Below the pieces are notes generated by a model. The model was given only the letters and a program-made list of their open reading frames with translations, was not told the DNA's origin and searched no databases. Made by a program: the position numbers and the translations under genes. Positions 1-8,694 of a DNA stretch of 64,000 nucleotides are shown one piece after another. Source of the stretch: an uncultured Lachnospiraceae bacterium (GTDB lineage Bacteria > Bacillota > Clostridia > Lachnospirales > Lachnospiraceae); the NCBI GenBank assembly GCA_910583835.1, contig CAJTYM010000014.1, positions 1 through 64,000 of the forward strand, in the 5' to 3' direction. Each line of letters begins with the position of its first letter. Positions within the stretch are counted from its first letter, which is position 1.

Positions 1-50
1 CCTGAATCAAATTCCTCTACATATACGCCTGGTGATAAATATTCAGCCAT
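1..50 (-). CDS. Contractile tail sheath protein, N-terminus only (cut by window edge)
   Basis: Only about 16 codons are visible. Reading leftward from the ATG at 50-48 gives MAEYLSPGVYVEEFDSG, which matches the characteristic opening of phage and contractile-injection-system tail sheath proteins (xEYLxPGVYVEE). A ribosome site, GGGAG, lies just upstream, at about 55-59 on the complementary strand. The rest of the gene lies outside the window. Sheath proteins polymerise around the inner tube and contract to drive it through a target membrane. Seen: start, ribosome site and N-terminal motif. Inferred: because the divergent genes at 308-5826 look like injection-system regulators and ATPase rather than phage genes, this is more likely an extracellular contractile injection system sheath than a prophage one. 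Confidence 0.75.
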   Translation of the reverse strand, partial: MAEYLSPGVYVEEFDS

Positions 51-221
51 AATCTCCCAGCAAAAGCTGCTTATGCTGCTTATGCCGGCTACCTCCTTTC
101 CTTATCTGAAAATGTTATTTCCACAACATGCTGTTCCTGTTGTATGGTATTTATGAATTATAAAACATTCCACTAAACAAAATTCTAAACAATTCGACTT
201 TTTTTGAACTTTTTCCCTAAC

Positions 222-281
222 TGGTGTAAAATCTGCCGGATTGGTGCAAATCATGGAAAGTCGCGGTAAATCATTTATACT
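222..281 (+). promoter_or_regulatory. Three direct repeats and a -10 box upstream of the BTAD regulator
   Basis: Three related words, TGGTGTAAAATC (222-233), TGGTGCAAATC (242-252) and CGGTAAATC (264-272), lie in direct orientation about 20 bp apart, on the same helix face. A -10-like TATACT follows at 276-281, about 27 bp before the ATG at 308. No good -35 box is present, as in promoters that depend on an activator. SARP/BTAD-type regulators are known to bind direct repeats close to the -10, so this may be an autoregulatory or activator operator. The assignment is inference. Confidence 0.45.
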
Positions 282-307
282 TTCAATTAAGAAGGGGTTG
301 ATAGAAC

Positions 308-3034
308 ATGAACAACGAGAACAGTAAAATACAAATACCCAACGTAGACAAAGGATATAGCGAACGGGCAATCGATACCCTCCTCTCTTCCCTGCAGGCA
401 GACATCATCTTGCTCAACGCCGGAGCCGGCTATGGCAAAACCCAGGTCTTGGCAAATTATGTGCGCCATTCCTCCAGCAAAAGCGCATGGTACAGCTTAA
501 GCAGCACGGACAATGACCTGATGTCCTTCATCCAGAATTTCACGGAAGCCGTTTGCCATGCCATGGGGAATTTCCAAAAAGACCTCATTGTCTCCGCCTC
601 CCTTTCCGATAATATTGATATCGTAATGGAACAGCTCGTACTCTGGCTGGATGCAAAGATAGATATTATCAATGTGATTCTTGATGATTTTCAGGAAATT
701 ACCAATCCTGATATTTTTAATTTGTTAGAAATCCTCATCGAGACCATGGATACGAAAATGCGCTTCTTTATCGTGGGAAAACGCTCCCTCCCCAGCTTTT
801 TTACAAAATATCTGCAAAATGGGAGCGCCATCTGCCTGGGCATGGAGGAACTGAAATTTAGCCCGGACGAGATTGCCACGCTTTTAGAACAAAAAGAGGA
901 GAATGCCAGGCAATGGGCAAAAATAATTTACGATTGCACCGAAGGCTGGGCGGTAGGCGTTGCCCAGATTATGAGGCAGCTTAACCGGCACAAAACGGAA
1001 GCTACCATGGAAATCATAACAGAAATCTGCGACAAACTGGAAGTATCCGACTATTTCATGACAAAAGTTTATAAAATGCTGCCCTTTGATATCCAGACAT
1101 TTTTAAAAAGGACTGCCGTCCTTGACTATATGACGCCCCCCATCTGCAATAAGGTGGCAGGAATTTATAACTCAGAGAGCATGCTGCGCTATCTAGTCAG
1201 CGAAAACCTGTTTGTGCAGACGCTCGGCGAAGGCAGCAGCCTCTACCGCTACCATTCCATCTTCCAGCGGTTCCTGCTGTCACAGACAACCATGGAGGAA
1301 CAGCGGTCCGTGCTTCGGACAGCCGCATATTTCCTCCTGAAAACCAACGACAAAATCCAGGCCGCAGAATACGCCTGCCGCGGGGAAGCAACCGATATCA
1401 TACAGGCGGTTATTGAAACTGCCGGCGATTCCATGTTGGAGGACCGGCTTTACGGAACCATGGAACGCTGGTTTGCATTCCTCTTGGCAAACCATTGTGA
1501 ACTGTCGTCAAAAGCCAGGTTTATCTATGGCAAATACCTGATGGCGCAAGGACACGAAAATGAAGCGAACAAAGAAATCGCGCAGGCAGGAAAAGATTTC
1601 TATGAAGAAGGGCGGCTGCAGGATTATAAGAAAGTCCTGCTGTTTGCCGCGGCAGCCAAACGCAGAGCCGGAGAACTGTTACAGGCACAGCTCTATTTAG
1701 AGCAGGCCGCAAAGGATTCGGAACTGCCCTGGAATGAAACGGCGCAATCTCTCTTCACAGAACAGATAAAAATAAAATGCTGCATTCACCAGCTAGAAGA
1801 AGCTGCACAGCTTATCACTGCCTATACCGAACAGCATGCGCATTTTCAGGAAAACACCTTCCTTTCTGCTGCGCAATATGTTTTAACAATGCTGGAACAA
1901 AAAGAAAGAGCAGCCCTTTCTTTTCACAATATAAGATTCGGCAGCATTCCCGATGGATTCCTGCTGCAGAACTGCCTGTTGGCAGAACAGATGAAAACAG
2001 CTTACCTGTGCGCTGATTACCAGGCTGTCAGGCAGGCTGCCAAAGAAATAATCCAAAGTTCTGAGCATGAGACGCTGCAGACTGCAGCTGCCTGGCAATT
2101 GCTGGCAGTACTGTCCTGGGAGGAAGGAAACTACCGCAAAGCCATGGAACAGGCCCGCACGGGAAACACCTTTTTACTTAAAAACCATATATGGAATCTG
2201 GAACTTTCCCCAAAACATCAGCAGATTTTGAAGGAAATCCACTCCATTCACCGCAGTACCGCAGATACCCAGCATCTCATCTCTCCCAAGAGAGAAATGG
2301 AAGCAACAGGTACAGAAGATTTGGGCAAAATAAAGATTCAATGTCTGGACTGCTTTCTCGTATCCCTCCCCGGCGCTAATGGGCAGGAGCTCAAATGGCG
2401 GACAAAAAAAGCAAAGGAGTTGTTTGCCTACTTATTCCACCTGCAGGGGCGCAGCGTCTCCCGTGAAGTCCTAATTGAATTATTATGGCCGGACTCCGGG
2501 GCAAAGAGCGCCATTGCCCTCTTCCACACAACGCTTTACAGCATCCGCCAGTCCTTTATGCAGGAGGGGTTAGAAGACCTGATTTCCTATGAGCAAAAGA
2601 AATACTCCCTCAATATGCAGCTTGTGGATTCTGATTTGGCTGAACTGACGTCATTTCTTTCAGACCAGGAAACATGCGGAAATAATCCGGAACGGATTAT
2701 GCAGCTCTACCCTGGCAGCTATATGGGCAACAACGGTTATCTATGGTCTTACGGAATGGCAAAAGAACTGGAAAATAAATATCTTGCCGTCCTGGAATCC
2801 GGCGCGTCAAAGAGAACGGCGCAAAATAAGCCGGAAGCTGCCATTCCCTTTTTCCGTCGCATGTTAGAAACCGACCCCTACAATGAAGAGATTGTTACAC
2901 AGCTCATACTCTGCCTTTATAAGAGCGGAAAACAGTCGGAGGCCAAACAGCAATATGACCGTATGCAGCAATTGTACCGGGAAGATTTAGAACTTGATTT
3001 TGGCAAAAGCTTTAAGGAAATCGTTGCAAACTGA
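308..3034 (+). CDS. BTAD/winged-helix ATPase transcriptional regulator (MalT/SARP-like)
   Basis: A 908-residue regulator. Residues 39-45 are a Walker A (GAGYGKT), and a hydrophobic strand ending in DD at about 126-127 is the Walker B of a STAND/MalT-type NTPase. The middle is helical and TPR-like. From about 675 to 760 there is an OmpR-type winged helix containing SVSREVLIELLWPD, followed by a bacterial transcriptional activation domain (BTAD) to the end. There is no C-terminal LuxR helix-turn-helix, so DNA binding should come from the winged helix. The start at 308 has GAAGGGG about 10 bases upstream. It is divergent from a tail sheath gene and followed 10 bases later by an AAA+ ATPase. Inferred role: ligand-gated activator of the injection-system locus. 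Confidence 0.8.
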   Translation: MNNENSKIQIPNVDKGYSERAIDTLLSSLQADIILLNAGAGYGKTQVLANYVRHSSSKSAWYSLSSTDNDLMSFIQNFTEAVCHAMGNFQKDLIVSASLSDNIDIVMEQLVLWLDAKIDIINVILDDFQEITNPDIFNLLEILIETMDTKMRFFIVGKRSLPSFFTKYLQNGSAICLGMEELKFSPDEIATLLEQKEENARQWAKIIYDCTEGWAVGVAQIMRQLNRHKTEATMEIITEICDKLEVSDYFMTKVYKMLPFDIQTFLKRTAVLDYMTPPICNKVAGIYNSESMLRYLVSENLFVQTLGEGSSLYRYHSIFQRFLLSQTTMEEQRSVLRTAAYFLLKTNDKIQAAEYACRGEATDIIQAVIETAGDSMLEDRLYGTMERWFAFLLANHCELSSKARFIYGKYLMAQGHENEANKEIAQAGKDFYEEGRLQDYKKVLLFAAAAKRRAGELLQAQLYLEQAAKDSELPWNETAQSLFTEQIKIKCCIHQLEEAAQLITAYTEQHAHFQENTFLSAAQYVLTMLEQKERAALSFHNIRFGSIPDGFLLQNCLLAEQMKTAYLCADYQAVRQAAKEIIQSSEHETLQTAAAWQLLAVLSWEEGNYRKAMEQARTGNTFLLKNHIWNLELSPKHQQILKEIHSIHRSTADTQHLISPKREMEATGTEDLGKIKIQCLDCFLVSLPGANGQELKWRTKKAKELFAYLFHLQGRSVSREVLIELLWPDSGAKSAIALFHTTLYSIRQSFMQEGLEDLISYEQKKYSLNMQLVDSDLAELTSFLSDQETCGNNPERIMQLYPGSYMGNNGYLWSYGMAKELENKYLAVLESGASKRTAQNKPEAAIPFFRRMLETDPYNEEIVTQLILCLYKSGKQSEAKQQYDRMQQLYREDLELDFGKSFKEIVAN

Positions 3035-3044
3035 GGAGGTACCT

Positions 3045-4958
3045 ATGGACAGATACCGCAATTACCAGGAATTCCTGGTTGATCTGGCAGACTGGGGAGA
3101 TAAAACCCTCGCACAGCAGGGTGATTTCTCTCCCGCCAATTCTTTTTCCACTTTGTCAGATAAAGCTATAAGGAGCGCAGATAAGGGGGTATTTTCACCA
3201 TTCCTTTATATCTGCCTCTCCTGCCGCCTGCCGGAAGATGAAATGATGCTTCTGGCAGCCGCGCTCTATACCGAGCTGCGCGGGGAGCATTTAAGCCCAG
3301 ACATCTGGCAGCTGTTTGGGAACAAAAACGCCAGTGATTTTGCCGCCGCAGCGCTGATTTATGAGCCAACGCCGCTCCTGTTTGAACAGGTTTGGGACAG
3401 CCGGCAGCAGGATTTCCATATACAGATTCCGCCCCGCCTGCTCCTCTTCTTAAAGGGAATCCTCCTGGAAACACAACAGATTCCCGGCATGTACTGGTAC
3501 TATCAAACCGGGGAGCAGCTGCCTTATCTGGGAACATCTGCCAGCCTGTACCGGCAAATGGAAGCATGCCTCGCCAATGTCCCGGGCAAAAAACTGCTCT
3601 ATCTGCGAGGCAAAAAAGGCAGCGGCAGAAAACTCAACTTTGCACACCTGGCGGCGCAGCAGCATAAGAACCTTGCCGTCATCCCCTATGAAACGCTGCA
3701 GTCTGCGCAGCAGCTTCGTGATATGCAGGTAGAATGCCTGTTAAACCACGCCATGTTTGTGATAGAACTTGGGCAAGAGGCAGAAGATCTGTCTCCTCTG
3801 CTGGATTGGCTCAAAGACGAGGAAATTATCTTTGTCGCTGGCTCCTGGAAAGAACTTTCCTTGGGCAATTCTTCCCGCCGCCAGTACCTCCCGCTTTCCA
3901 TCTCCTCCCACAAGGTGTTAGGGGACAAAAAATTGTTTGAAACCTTAAGCCTCGCCTATCAATGGGAACGTGAAGAAGAGCGGCAGGATTTCCTTGGCAG
4001 ATACAATTTCCTGCCGGGCAGGATGCGGGAAATATTAGATTTGGCACAGGCATACGCCCTCAGCGATGGCAACGGCTGTATCGCAAGCCAGCATTTAAGG
4101 CGCGCCATATTGCGGGTATCCTCACACTCGCTGGACAAATACGCCAAAAAAATCCGCGGCGTTTACCACATGGAACACCTCATCCTCCCCGCTCCCCAGA
4201 AACAAAAGCTGTTCCACATCATCAACCGGGTACGCAACCGCAAACTGGTCTATGAGGAATGGGGATTTATTGAGAAATCAGCCTATGGCAACGGCATCTC
4301 CATGATTTTTGCCGGACCGCCCGGCACCGGAAAGACGATGGCGGCGCAGGTCATGGCGGCAGAACTCAACATGGAGCTCTACCGGGTGGAGCTTCCGGCA
4401 GTCGTGGACAAATATATCGGGGAGACAGAAAAAAAACTCAGCCGCATCTTCGGCGAGGCGGAAAAAAGCATGGCAATCCTCTTCTTTGACGAGGCGGACG
4501 TACTGTTCTCCAAACGGACTGAAATCAAGGAAGCCCATGACAAATACAGCAACATGGAAATTGCTTTCCTGCTGCAGAAAATGGAGGAATACGAAGGAAT
4601 CAGCATCCTCGCCACCAATTACCTGCAGAATTTTGACAGCGCTTTCCGCCGCCGCATCAGCGACATCATCGACTTTCCGCTGCCCGACCAAGCGCTGCGC
4701 CGTCAGATGTGGCAGTCCATGCTTCCCGCAAAGCTGCCCCTGTCAGATGAGATTGACTTTGACTTCCTGGCAAGGCAGTTTGAGATATCGGGCAGCATGA
4801 TTAAAAACACCCTCATCTATGCAAGCTTCCTTGCCGCGGAAGACTTTGAACCTCTGCTTACCATGGACAAAATACTGAAAGGACTTAGTCACGAACTGGA
4901 AAAGAGCGGTAAGAAACTCAGCCGTGACGAATATGGAGAATATGGGCACTTATTTTAA
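3045..4958 (+). CDS. AAA+ ATPase of contractile-injection-system type
   Basis: 637 residues from the ATG at 3045, which has GAGGAGGT seven bases upstream. The reading frame opens earlier, at 2994, but that part lies inside the previous gene. The C-terminal AAA+ module has Walker A GPPGTGKT at 424-431, Walker B with D482 and E483, a sensor-1 strand (ILATN) and arginine-finger-like FRRR. An upstream P-loop-like GKKGSGRK at about 190 looks like a degenerate first ATPase domain. The N-terminal 150 residues are helical. This layout resembles the large AAA+ protein of extracellular contractile injection systems (Afp15/Pvc15 type), needed for assembly rather than firing in characterised cases. Supported by the neighbouring sheath start; the exact family is inference. 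Confidence 0.7.
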   Translation: MDRYRNYQEFLVDLADWGDKTLAQQGDFSPANSFSTLSDKAIRSADKGVFSPFLYICLSCRLPEDEMMLLAAALYTELRGEHLSPDIWQLFGNKNASDFAAAALIYEPTPLLFEQVWDSRQQDFHIQIPPRLLLFLKGILLETQQIPGMYWYYQTGEQLPYLGTSASLYRQMEACLANVPGKKLLYLRGKKGSGRKLNFAHLAAQQHKNLAVIPYETLQSAQQLRDMQVECLLNHAMFVIELGQEAEDLSPLLDWLKDEEIIFVAGSWKELSLGNSSRRQYLPLSISSHKVLGDKKLFETLSLAYQWEREEERQDFLGRYNFLPGRMREILDLAQAYALSDGNGCIASQHLRRAILRVSSHSLDKYAKKIRGVYHMEHLILPAPQKQKLFHIINRVRNRKLVYEEWGFIEKSAYGNGISMIFAGPPGTGKTMAAQVMAAELNMELYRVELPAVVDKYIGETEKKLSRIFGEAEKSMAILFFDEADVLFSKRTEIKEAHDKYSNMEIAFLLQKMEEYEGISILATNYLQNFDSAFRRRISDIIDFPLPDQALRRQMWQSMLPAKLPLSDEIDFDFLARQFEISGSMIKNTLIYASFLAAEDFEPLLTMDKILKGLSHELEKSGKKLSRDEYGEYGHLF

Positions 4959-5826
4959 GGATGAGCCAGAAAAAACTCGCTGGGATTCGGGGCAGTCTAT
5001 CCTGCACAGAGAAAACCGGGAAACAAAAAAACAGGAAAACGGACAGAAACCTTACGAAGTGAAAAACGCTTACGGCAAGCTTGATTACCGCAAGAAAGAC
5101 AAGAAAACCGGACAGCAGCGGGAGGGCTTTGCCCTGGAGGCTGTGGAAGCTGCAGGCACTCCCGTACACACGGAAAAGGAAAAACACCTCGACCGCGCTT
5201 CCATGAAAAAAGTAAACCATGGAGAAAAGAAAACATTGTATTCCTCGGAAGTGCCGCTGCGCAACCAGGCGCTGTTCTACGATATGTCCGGCAGCAAAAA
5301 AAGCTCGGACTTCCTAAAATGCATGAAACAGCTTATCCATCGGCGGGGGCATCAGACATTAAAGGACGCATTCGGCTTCTTAGAGCAGGAACCGGAACGA
5401 TCAGAACTCCTGGCTCAGCGCGAAACGGACAGAGGGCCCCTGCCGCAGGAGAAAGAAGGGGAAACTGCATTTGCCGCACACGAAAAGAATTCACAATCTA
5501 TTTTATCCTTGGAAGAATTCAGCCAAAAAAACAAGCGCATAGACACTTTAAATAGCCGGCTGCTGCGAAAGGAAGCAAAAGAAAGGCAGCTGCGCAATGA
5601 GCTGCAGGCCATGCTCGATGAGCGCACCAAAAAAGAACGGTTCTCCGGCAGCTTAAAACAGGCACTGGAGCATGATGAAAAGCAGCCGGATTCCAAAGGA
5701 AAGCGCAGCCATGATATCAGCCGGACCAGGCTTATGCAGCCGCAAACAGAAGATAATGGGGCTGTTTCCGAAAAAGGGGAAGACGGACAAAACGATGGGC
5801 AGGATGAGGAACATGTGCGCACATAA
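4924..5826 (+). CDS. Charged, coiled-coil-rich protein of unknown function in the injection-system locus
   Basis: 300 residues from a GTG at 4924, overlapping the end of the AAA+ gene. ATG codons at 4933 and 4942 are alternative starts, and none has a clear ribosome site, so translational coupling is likely. The protein is rich in Lys, Glu, Gln and Arg, has no hydrophobic segment and no signal peptide. A region around residues 195-245 has heptad-like spacing suited to a coiled coil. A more ordered patch with EVPLRNQALFYDMSG sits near residue 110. I do not recognise a family. Its position as third gene of the regulator-ATPase operon suggests an accessory or cargo-related role, which is inference. 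A terminator follows directly. Confidence 0.65.
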   Translation: MTNMENMGTYFKDEPEKTRWDSGQSILHRENRETKKQENGQKPYEVKNAYGKLDYRKKDKKTGQQREGFALEAVEAAGTPVHTEKEKHLDRASMKKVNHGEKKTLYSSEVPLRNQALFYDMSGSKKSSDFLKCMKQLIHRRGHQTLKDAFGFLEQEPERSELLAQRETDRGPLPQEKEGETAFAAHEKNSQSILSLEEFSQKNKRIDTLNSRLLRKEAKERQLRNELQAMLDERTKKERFSGSLKQALEHDEKQPDSKGKRSHDISRTRLMQPQTEDNGAVSEKGEDGQNDGQDEEHVRT

Positions 5827-5830
5827 ATAA

Positions 5831-5858
5831 CGGCACAGCTTACGCTGCGCCGCCTTTT
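5831..5858 (+). terminator. Rho-independent terminator after the injection-system arm
   Basis: CGGCaCAGC (5831-5839), a four-base loop, and GCTGcGCCG (5844-5852) form a stem with one mismatch, followed by CCTTTTC. It lies between two converging genes and best serves the plus-strand operon. Confidence 0.6.
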
Positions 5859-5867
5859 CATAGCTTA

Positions 5868-8537
5868 CTATTTTCTGATATTTATCTTGACCTTTGCGCT
5901 CTTGTTCGTGCCATCGGTAGATTTAATCGTGATAGTCACCTTTCCCATCTTGCCCTTCTTTGTGGTGACAACGCCGTTCTTAACCGTTGCAAGCTTGGGG
6001 TTGGAAGACGTATAGGATAACGTCTTGTTGGCTTTCTTGCCATTGGTCTTAACAACTGGCTTTATCTTAACTTTCTGACCTGCCTTCACCGTAAGCGATT
6101 TCTTCTTGACTGTAATCTTGGTCACGGCATTCTTCATGACCTTAATCTTGACCGTTGCCGTCTTGCCGCTTCCGTCAGCTGCCGTTGCCCTGATAACTAC
6201 AGTCTTGCCCACTGCCTTTTTCTTGACAGTCACTACGCCCGATTTTATGGATGCACAGCCAGCCAGTTTTGTATCAATAGAATAATTAAGTTTCTTGTTA
6301 TCTGCATTCTGCGGAGAAACGGCAAATACCTTATTTAAGTCCAGCTTCTTGCCCACAGCAATTTTATAAGTTTTGGCTGCCGGCTTAATAGCAGTTACTT
6401 TAACCTCCGATGGCTTTTCTTCCAATTTGACCAGCTTGCCTACTGCTGCCAGCAAATCATTCCTGGCTTTATCAACTTCTGCTTGTGTCGCATTGACATC
6501 GGCTGCTACTGCATTGGCACTGTTCAGTTTCTCCTGCATGTTCTTAAAACCTGCAGTCTCATAATCTGCTTCCTTCTTAGACTTCGCATCAGCAATCGCC
6601 TGGTTTAACGCCGTCTTATCCGCCAGCTTGGCAAGCCCTGCCAATGCACGGTCTAAATCTGCTTTTTTACTGTCGTAATCAGCCTTGGCTGCCGTCTCCG
6701 GGTTAAGATTCTTACAAGCCGCCAAGGCATCCTTCAAGGCTTTCACGCTTGCTGGCGTATATTCCGATTCTTTGATTTCCTGGACTTTCTGCTCGGCTGC
6801 TGTAACAGAGCTCTCCATCGCCTCTTTGGCCTCTGCAGTTTCCTTTTCCGTTACAGTAATCAAGGTTATGTCCAAACTTTCTTCTGCTGCCTGCACCTGG
6901 GCTTTCGTGGCGCTCGCCCGGTTCAGCACTCTCTCCGCGCTGGCCAATGCACTCTCTGCCGCAGCCCAGTTTGCATAGTCTGCTTTATGCTCTTCCTTCT
7001 CCTCAAGCTCTGCTTTCAGCTTATCAAAGGCTATCTTTAAATTCTTTATGCTGACCAAGTCCTCCTCAGCTTTTGCCAATGCCTGTTCTGCCTTGTCAAC
7101 CTCCGTCTGGCTGGCAGTTGTGGAGGTATTTACCTTCTTAGCCTCTGCCAGCGCAGCCTTAAACGCCTCCAAGCTGCCAGATGTATAGTCTGCCTCCACC
7201 AAGTTTTCTGCAGCCTGTACTTTTTTATTCAATTCTTCTTTGTCAATCGCTTTCACAAAACTATAATACGCACGGTAAGTGACGGTATCGCCCTCCTGCG
7301 CAGTCACCGAGGCTACTTTCTCCTCACCATTGTACCAGCCAGATTTCCCGGCATCCAAAGCGTAGCTCTGGTTGTCCTTGACAACCTCCGAATCCGGGCT
7401 GCCATTGATGACTCCCGGAAGTTCCTTGGAGACGATATTTTTACTCTCTTTCACATAATCCGTGGCATTCTGCCCTTTCAGATATATTTCTGTGTTCTTC
7501 GTGGCATAACCGGAAATCCAACTAATCTTATGGTTTTCCATACGGTAGCCGCCGCGGATTGCTGCGAAATTCTTGACAATCCCATTCGTAGGATAGATAC
7601 GGAAGCCATTGCCGCCGGGCTTTGTCACCTCGTGCTCAATCCCTTGCGGGTCGGTAATGTAAGTCTTCACATTGCCCTTAACCGTATTGCTGGCAGTGTC
7701 CATCACAGTACGCACACGGTATACCTGGGTCTCGTCAAACTTCAGCGCATTGACGGTCTCGCCTTTGTCTATCGCTTCTTTCAATTCCGCATCAGTCGGA
7801 TAATATTTGGCATTATTTGTTACCTGTCCATCGCCATCCTGCGTCTGGAAATATCTCTGGTCGTTATAGCCAAACTTAAACTGAAGCCTTGCCCCATAGT
7901 CCCAGCAGCTTTCTGAACTGAATGGCGCGCCGCTGCTGTCGGCTGCCGGAAGATAGATAACCGCACGGTCATGCGTGGGCTTTACATCATTGCACACAAT
8001 GTCATACTCTGCCACGAACAGACCTTTGTAGCCTTTCAGCGGATGGATTGCATCTAATTTCTCCTGGGCTGTGTCGCCATCCTGCCTCCCCATTGCCTGC
8101 GCATCCGCCACTTCCTCATCGCATGGCAGCACATTGACGGTAACGGTAAGCTGGTTGCCGTTTGCCGTACCCGTTACTGTATGCTTTCCAGCGTCTATGC
8201 TTTCGTCCCAATCAGCCCACTGTATGTCTGCCGCAGCCATGCCTCCATTATCGGACGTCACCAGCGCTCGCTTGGGAAGGACTGGCGTATTGCCTTCAAT
8301 TACCGTGTATTCCTTTCCCGTCACAGCGGCAGCATCCAAGACAGAAGCATTATCATTGCCTGCCCGCTGCTGCGAGAAAAACTCCCCCGCCAGACCATCT
8401 GCCTGCTGCAAAGAACCCGCCGCATTGTCTGGAGCAGCCGCAGCTGCCACCTGCGCCGGCAGCAAGGTCACTGTCATAGCAGCAACAAGCAGTAATGCAT
8501 TTGCCTTTTTCCATAATTTCTTAACCATTTCCCTCAT
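5868..8537 (-). CDS. Secreted multidomain protein with FIVAR and Ig-like repeats
   Basis: 889 residues. A classic Sec signal peptide (basic MVKKLWKKAN, hydrophobic core, AAAAAP region near residue 35) shows export. Residues about 150-380 are a beta-rich module I cannot name. About 425-715 hold four tandem helical repeats of FIVAR type, each with a spaced pattern like YxxxSxxAFxxALxxAKxV. About 715-889 hold two Lys/Val-rich Ig-like (Big_2-type) domains. No LPXTG motif or transmembrane anchor is present, so attachment would be non-covalent or the protein is released. FIVAR modules are common in Firmicute adhesins and glycan-binding surface proteins. The start at 8537 follows AGGAAAGGG; a second ATG three codons on is also possible. 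Confidence 0.75.
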   Translation of the reverse strand: MREMVKKLWKKANALLLVAAMTVTLLPAQVAAAAAPDNAAGSLQQADGLAGEFFSQQRAGNDNASVLDAAAVTGKEYTVIEGNTPVLPKRALVTSDNGGMAAADIQWADWDESIDAGKHTVTGTANGNQLTVTVNVLPCDEEVADAQAMGRQDGDTAQEKLDAIHPLKGYKGLFVAEYDIVCNDVKPTHDRAVIYLPAADSSGAPFSSESCWDYGARLQFKFGYNDQRYFQTQDGDGQVTNNAKYYPTDAELKEAIDKGETVNALKFDETQVYRVRTVMDTASNTVKGNVKTYITDPQGIEHEVTKPGGNGFRIYPTNGIVKNFAAIRGGYRMENHKISWISGYATKNTEIYLKGQNATDYVKESKNIVSKELPGVINGSPDSEVVKDNQSYALDAGKSGWYNGEEKVASVTAQEGDTVTYRAYYSFVKAIDKEELNKKVQAAENLVEADYTSGSLEAFKAALAEAKKVNTSTTASQTEVDKAEQALAKAEEDLVSIKNLKIAFDKLKAELEEKEEHKADYANWAAAESALASAERVLNRASATKAQVQAAEESLDITLITVTEKETAEAKEAMESSVTAAEQKVQEIKESEYTPASVKALKDALAACKNLNPETAAKADYDSKKADLDRALAGLAKLADKTALNQAIADAKSKKEADYETAGFKNMQEKLNSANAVAADVNATQAEVDKARNDLLAAVGKLVKLEEKPSEVKVTAIKPAAKTYKIAVGKKLDLNKVFAVSPQNADNKKLNYSIDTKLAGCASIKSGVVTVKKKAVGKTVVIRATAADGSGKTATVKIKVMKNAVTKITVKKKSLTVKAGQKVKIKPVVKTNGKKANKTLSYTSSNPKLATVKNGVVTTKKGKMGKVTITIKSTDGTNKSAKVKINIRK

Positions 8538-8575
8538 CCCTTTCCTAGATTTAAAATATAAATATAAGTGGCTTT

Positions 8576-8605
8576 ATTATAGCATATTGGGATAAAAAAT
8601 TGCAA
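8576..8605 (-). promoter_or_regulatory. Sigma-A promoter of the FIVAR surface protein
   Basis: On the minus strand TTGCAA (8605-8600) and a consensus TATAAT (8581-8576) are separated by 18 bp, about 40 bp ahead of the start codon. Confidence 0.6.
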
Positions 8606-8654
8606 GAAAACATTGATTTTGGAGTTTGATTTTGTGCAGATTGACTAAACAAAT

Positions 8655-8679
8655 TTCCCCGCAGCAGAACTGCGGGGAA
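8655..8679 (-). terminator. Terminator after the ABC-three-component ATPase
   Basis: TTCCCCGCAG (8655-8664) and CTGCGGGGAA (8670-8679) form a perfect 10-bp stem with a five-base loop. On the minus strand it is followed by a T-rich stretch (ATTTGTTT), 15 bases after the stop of the ATPase gene. Confidence 0.7.
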
Positions 8680-8694
8680 TTAAATCCTGAAAGC

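Noticed and set aside
102..371. Minus-strand ORF in the sheath-regulator intergenic region
   Set aside because: No ribosome site, biased composition, and it overlaps the start of the BTAD gene and its repeats.
3166..3567. Minus-strand ORF opposite the AAA+ ATPase
   Set aside because: Arg/Ala-rich translation typical of antisense frames in a G+C-rich coding region.
6400..7200. Repeat array resembling CRISPR or satellite DNA
   Set aside because: The repetition lies within an open reading frame and reflects FIVAR protein repeats with divergent DNA; no spacer pattern.
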